DNA of 64,000 nucleotides, from NCBI GenBank assembly GCA_045612845.1, contig JAZKZV010000017.1, positions 124,001-188,000 of the forward strand, given 5' to 3'. Below, piece after piece: positions 61,127 through 64,000 of the stretch (position 1 is the stretch's first letter; the number at the start of each line of letters is the position of its first letter). The notes under the pieces are model-generated. The model did no database searches. It had not been told where the DNA came from and was given only the letters and a program-made list of their open reading frames with translations. Source of the stretch: Ornithomonoglobus_A sp045612845. Lineage in GTDB: Bacteria; Bacillota; Clostridia; UBA1381. The position numbers and the translations under genes were made by a program.

Positions 61127-62554
61127 TTAAACAATATTTAATGCGTCGCTTAGTACACATCTTCTCTGACGGGTAAAGCTTCTTGGTGAGGTAATACCCT
61201 CTCCGGTAGGACCTGCTATTGTGAATGTGGTCCAGCCCTCTGCATTGAAGCCTATACCTGCATATGATGGCGCATTCTTTACAAATATTGTTGTGCAGAT
61301 AGCCTTTGCATATGCTGTCATATGGTCAACATTCTTTGAATGTAAGTGAGCAGTATGTCTGTTACCGTGCTCTGCCTTAACTGCCATTTCGACAGCCTCT
61401 TCGAATGTTTCTACTCTTACAATTGGAAGAATTGGCATCATAAGCTCAACCTGAACAAACGGATGTGAGAATTCTGTTTCACAGATTATACATCTTGTGT
61501 CCTCTTTAGCTTCTATACCAAGCTGTGCCAAAATCAATTTAGCATCTCTTCCTACAAAGTCTTTATTTATGACACGTTTTGGCTGTTGGCCTTCCTTCTT
61601 AGGCTTTGACCATACAGTAACGATATCAACAAGTTTTTCGGTTTGTTCCTGATTTAACAGATACGCACCATTCTTTTGCATATGATGAATTAACTCATCA
61701 GCTACATTTCTTAAAACAAACACTTCTTTTTCTGCAATACATGGAAGGTTGTTATCGAATGTACATCCATCAATTATGTCCTTACCCGCCTTTGGTATAT
61801 CAGCAGTATCGTCAACTACTACCGGCGGATTACCTGCACCAGCACCAATAGCCTTTTTACCGCTTGATAAAAGCATCTTTACAACGCCCGGACCACCTGT
61901 TGCAACAAGCATCTTTACTGACGGATGATTTACCATCATATTTGATGTATCCATAGTCGGATTTTTAACTGTTACAACTATATTCTCGGGACCTCCTGCA
62001 GCTAAAACTGCTCTGTTCACAAGGTCTACCGCATATGCGCTTATACGCTTTGCATGTGGGTGCGGATTAAAGATAACTGCATTACCGCCTGCAAGCATAC
62101 ATATACTGTTACATATTACCGTACAGCTTGGGTTTGTTGACGGTGTGATTGCACCGATGATTCCAAACGGTGCCATCTCTACCAATGTTAAGCCTCTGTC
62201 TCCCGAGAACGCTCTTGTTTCGAGGTCCTCTGTACCAAGTGTCTTATCAGCTACAAGATGATGTTTTAATATCTTATGATATACATTACCCATCTTTGTA
62301 TCCTCAACAGCAAGCTTTGCCATTGTCTCTGCCTCTTCGTGAGTAAGGCGTCTTATTTCTTTTATTATGTTTTCTCTTTGTTCTTTATTATAATATCTGA
62401 ATGTCTGGTATGCTTTATTACAAGCTGCTATGGCATCCTCCATAGAGTCAAATACACCAAGTTGCTTTCTCTTTGGTTTATCCTCTAAAGATGAAAGGTC
62501 CATACCGCTCAAAACATTTTTTACTATTTCAGATACTTGTTTTTCATCTATCAC
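61127..62554 (-). CDS. pduP: CoA-acylating propionaldehyde dehydrogenase, PduP-like
   Basis: This 475-residue enzyme oxidises an aldehyde to its acyl-CoA with NAD. The start is GTG at 62554, 9 nt after AGGAGG. An N-terminal encapsulation peptide (IDEKQVSEIVKNVLSGM) precedes the domain. The catalytic Cys272 lies in TFDNNLPCIAEKE, and NPSCTVICNS, GAGAGNPPVVVDDTAD and PSYAGIGFNAEGWTTFTIAG are family-typical. Product propionyl-CoA feeds PduL. Confidence 0.95.
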   Translation of the reverse strand: MIDEKQVSEIVKNVLSGMDLSSLEDKPKRKQLGVFDSMEDAIAACNKAYQTFRYYNKEQRENIIKEIRRLTHEEAETMAKLAVEDTKMGNVYHKILKHHLVADKTLGTEDLETRAFSGDRGLTLVEMAPFGIIGAITPSTNPSCTVICNSICMLAGGNAVIFNPHPHAKRISAYAVDLVNRAVLAAGGPENIVVTVKNPTMDTSNMMVNHPSVKMLVATGGPGVVKMLLSSGKKAIGAGAGNPPVVVDDTADIPKAGKDIIDGCTFDNNLPCIAEKEVFVLRNVADELIHHMQKNGAYLLNQEQTEKLVDIVTVWSKPKKEGQQPKRVINKDFVGRDAKLILAQLGIEAKEDTRCIICETEFSHPFVQVELMMPILPIVRVETFEEAVEMAVKAEHGNRHTAHLHSKNVDHMTAYAKAICTTIFVKNAPSYAGIGFNAEGWTTFTIAGPTGEGITSPRSFTRQRRCVLSDALNIV

Positions 62555-62578
62555 CCAACAAAGCCTCCTTTCTATATT

Positions 62579-63064
62579 TTAGTCAAGTACTTGAAAAATC
62601 TTTACAGCAACCTGTGCAAGCATCATATCCTGCTCCTTGCTGCCGCCGCTTACGCCTATTGCGCCGCATAAGTGTCCGTCATTTACAAGCGGCTCGCCGC
62701 CACCTAACAACAGTAACCCGTTACCGTTACTAAGACCATCAAGCGCTCCGCCTCTCGACTCCTCGAGTGCCTTTTGTGTGGACATTTTAAGTGCCGCCGA
62801 CGTATATGCCTTATCCTGTGCCGCCTTTATGCTTGCTATGTAAGAATCGTCCATGGCATGAAGTGCCACAAGATTTGCTCCCTTATTGACAACAGCCACA
62901 ACAACATTTAAATTCATAATCTGTGCTGCTTTTTCCACTGCGTCAATAAGCACCTTGGCTTTTTTAAGATTTACATCTTGTGCAAAGCCATTTTGCATAA
63001 CCGGAACCGTTTTCGACGGTGTTATCTGATTTTTCACTGCCTCAAGCATTTCATCGATATTCAA
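62579..63064 (-). CDS. GlcG/HbpS-family protein of the microcompartment operon
   Basis: This 161-residue protein is of the GlcG/HbpS/PduO C-terminal type. Its heme-binding-like domain is at about 25-160, with VVVAVVNKGANLVALHAMDDSYIA, GGGEPLVNDGHLCGAIGVSGG and an NIDEMLEAVKNQI helix at the N-terminus that might also be an encapsulation signal. The start is the TTG at 63064. PduO-type domains are seen in many microcompartment loci, with a role that is not settled. Confidence 0.85.
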   Translation of the reverse strand: MNIDEMLEAVKNQITPSKTVPVMQNGFAQDVNLKKAKVLIDAVEKAAQIMNLNVVVAVVNKGANLVALHAMDDSYIASIKAAQDKAYTSAALKMSTQKALEESRGGALDGLSNGNGLLLLGGGEPLVNDGHLCGAIGVSGGSKEQDMMLAQVAVKIFQVLD

Positions 63065-63099
63065 AGCATATCATTCCTTTCTGCCTAAGACAAGTATTA

Positions 63100-63978
63100 T
63101 TATTTCTTATATTGGTCAAGTACCTTCTTTGTGATTTGTGCAACCAATGATTCAAGGTCTTTATCGCCTGCTGCTGAATTTGAGCAAACCTGTGATGGCA
63201 ATGGTTGGAAACCATGATATGCAGCTGATGACTCGTAACCAAACTTATCGTTTGCTTCTGTTGGAGTCAATTCACAAGTTCCGTCCTCATAACAACCCGG
63301 GCAAAGCTTCTCCAATGGGTGCTTACCTGATACGTTGAATTGCTTTCTTAGTTCTACAAGCTTCTTAACCTCACCGCAAGGGATTTCCTGCTCGCCGCCA
63401 AGAAGTCTTGCATACATAAGTAGCTTTGCATAGAATTCTGTTGATTCCATTCTGAAGAATGCAGTATTCAAATCGCAACCAAATGACAATGCACCGTGGT
63501 TTGCAAGAAGAATTGCATCGTGTTGTTGAATGTATGGCTCCAATGACTCAGGAATTTCCATTGTTGATGGTGTTCCGTACTGAGCAATCGGAACTGAACC
63601 TAAGAATATTACTGCCTCAGGCATGATAAGCTTATCAAGCGGAATACCTGCTATTGCAAATGAAGTAGCAATAGGAGGATGTGCGTGAACAACAGCATTT
63701 ACATCAGGTCTTTCCTGATACACCTTAAGGTGCATCTTGAACTCTGATGACGGCTTATATTTTCCGCATGGCTCTTTAAGATTGCCTTGTCCGTCTACCT
63801 TACAGATCATATCAGGAGTCATATAACCCTTTGACACACCTGTAGGAGTAGCAAAATATGTATTTTCGTCTACCTTTACAGATATATTACCGTCATTTGC
63901 GGCAACGAATCCGTCGGTATATATTCTTTTTCCGATTTCGCAAATCTCTTTTTTGATTTCGTAATCTGACTTAAACAT
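63100..63978 (-). CDS. fucA: class II aldolase, fuculose/rhamnulose-1-phosphate type, with C-terminal encapsulation peptide
   Basis: This enzyme splits L-fuculose-1-phosphate (or rhamnulose-1-phosphate) to lactaldehyde and dihydroxyacetone phosphate. The 292-residue protein starts at ATG 63978 behind AAGGAG. SSEFKMHLKVY holds the catalytic Glu, VHAHPPIATSF the two zinc His, and LANHGALSFG the third. A C-terminal extension absent from E. coli FucA (215 residues) contains four Cys (CPGCYEDGTC and later QVC) and ends in the amphipathic helix DLESLVAQITKKVLDQYKK, a likely encapsulation peptide. The operon appears to continue to the right of the window. Confidence 0.93.
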   Translation of the reverse strand: MFKSDYEIKKEICEIGKRIYTDGFVAANDGNISVKVDENTYFATPTGVSKGYMTPDMICKVDGQGNLKEPCGKYKPSSEFKMHLKVYQERPDVNAVVHAHPPIATSFAIAGIPLDKLIMPEAVIFLGSVPIAQYGTPSTMEIPESLEPYIQQHDAILLANHGALSFGCDLNTAFFRMESTEFYAKLLMYARLLGGEQEIPCGEVKKLVELRKQFNVSGKHPLEKLCPGCYEDGTCELTPTEANDKFGYESSAAYHGFQPLPSQVCSNSAAGDKDLESLVAQITKKVLDQYKK

Positions 63979-64000
63979 AATACCCATCTCCTTTTGTTTT

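Overview
The window looks like a chromosomal segment of a low-GC, strictly anaerobic, spore-forming Bacillota of the class Clostridia. The pointers are a PolC-type replicative polymerase, IreB, the sporulation genes yabP, yabQ and a cwlD-like amidase, the [FeFe]-hydrogenase maturase HydE, a sensory-type hydrogenase, and very regular SigA promoters (TTGACA-17-TATAAT). No phage, insertion sequence or CRISPR array was seen. Six of the seven tRNA genes look normal; the tRNA-Phe does not.

Left part (1-20 kb). On the minus strand, a small [2Fe-2S] protein, a sensor-type [FeFe] hydrogenase with a PAS domain and a SpoIIE-type phosphatase are followed 12 nt later by a lactate/malate dehydrogenase that runs off the window. 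Next come tgt, an 856-residue tetracycline-protection-like GTPase that carries a Rae1/YacP-type nuclease domain at its C-terminus, ireB, and divergent rnr with an RNA methyltransferase. A patatin lipase, a CCA-transferase-like protein with a degraded active site, the fucose mutarotase fucU, serC-serA, a cwlD-like amidase, and nadA-mnmA follow.

Middle part (20-54 kb). hydE with a glutamate-cysteine ligase-like gene, an EF-G paralogue, an orphan MsmK-type ATPase, a cysS-mrnC-transketolase operon, tRNA genes, an ABC-F protein and a secreted transglutaminase-like protein lead to the conserved hup-rqcP-yabP-yabQ-divIC-yabR cluster. A 106-bp tandem repeat lies in front of pncB-tsaC. fucI is divergent from an AraC regulator. 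purL, polC, an M14 peptidase, pfkA and tcdA complete the section.

Right part (54.7-64 kb). A minus-strand bacterial microcompartment operon of the fucose/rhamnose type carries a class II aldolase, a GlcG-like protein, a CoA-acylating aldehyde dehydrogenase, a zinc alcohol dehydrogenase, four hexameric shell proteins, PduL, a pentameric vertex protein, PduS, PduT and a DeoR regulator. The aldolase, both dehydrogenases and PduL each carry an amphipathic helix that looks like an encapsulation peptide. With FucU and FucI elsewhere in the window, the genes outline fucose to fuculose, then fuculose-1-phosphate cleavage to lactaldehyde, which feeds 1,2-propanediol and propionaldehyde metabolism. No fuculokinase or diol dehydratase is in the window.

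The most unusual items are the GTPase-nuclease fusion, the sensory hydrogenase operon, the 106-bp tandem repeat with a covarying hairpin, the degenerate CCA-transferase-like protein, the aberrant tRNA-Phe, and a shell protein with a lysine-rich histone-like tail.
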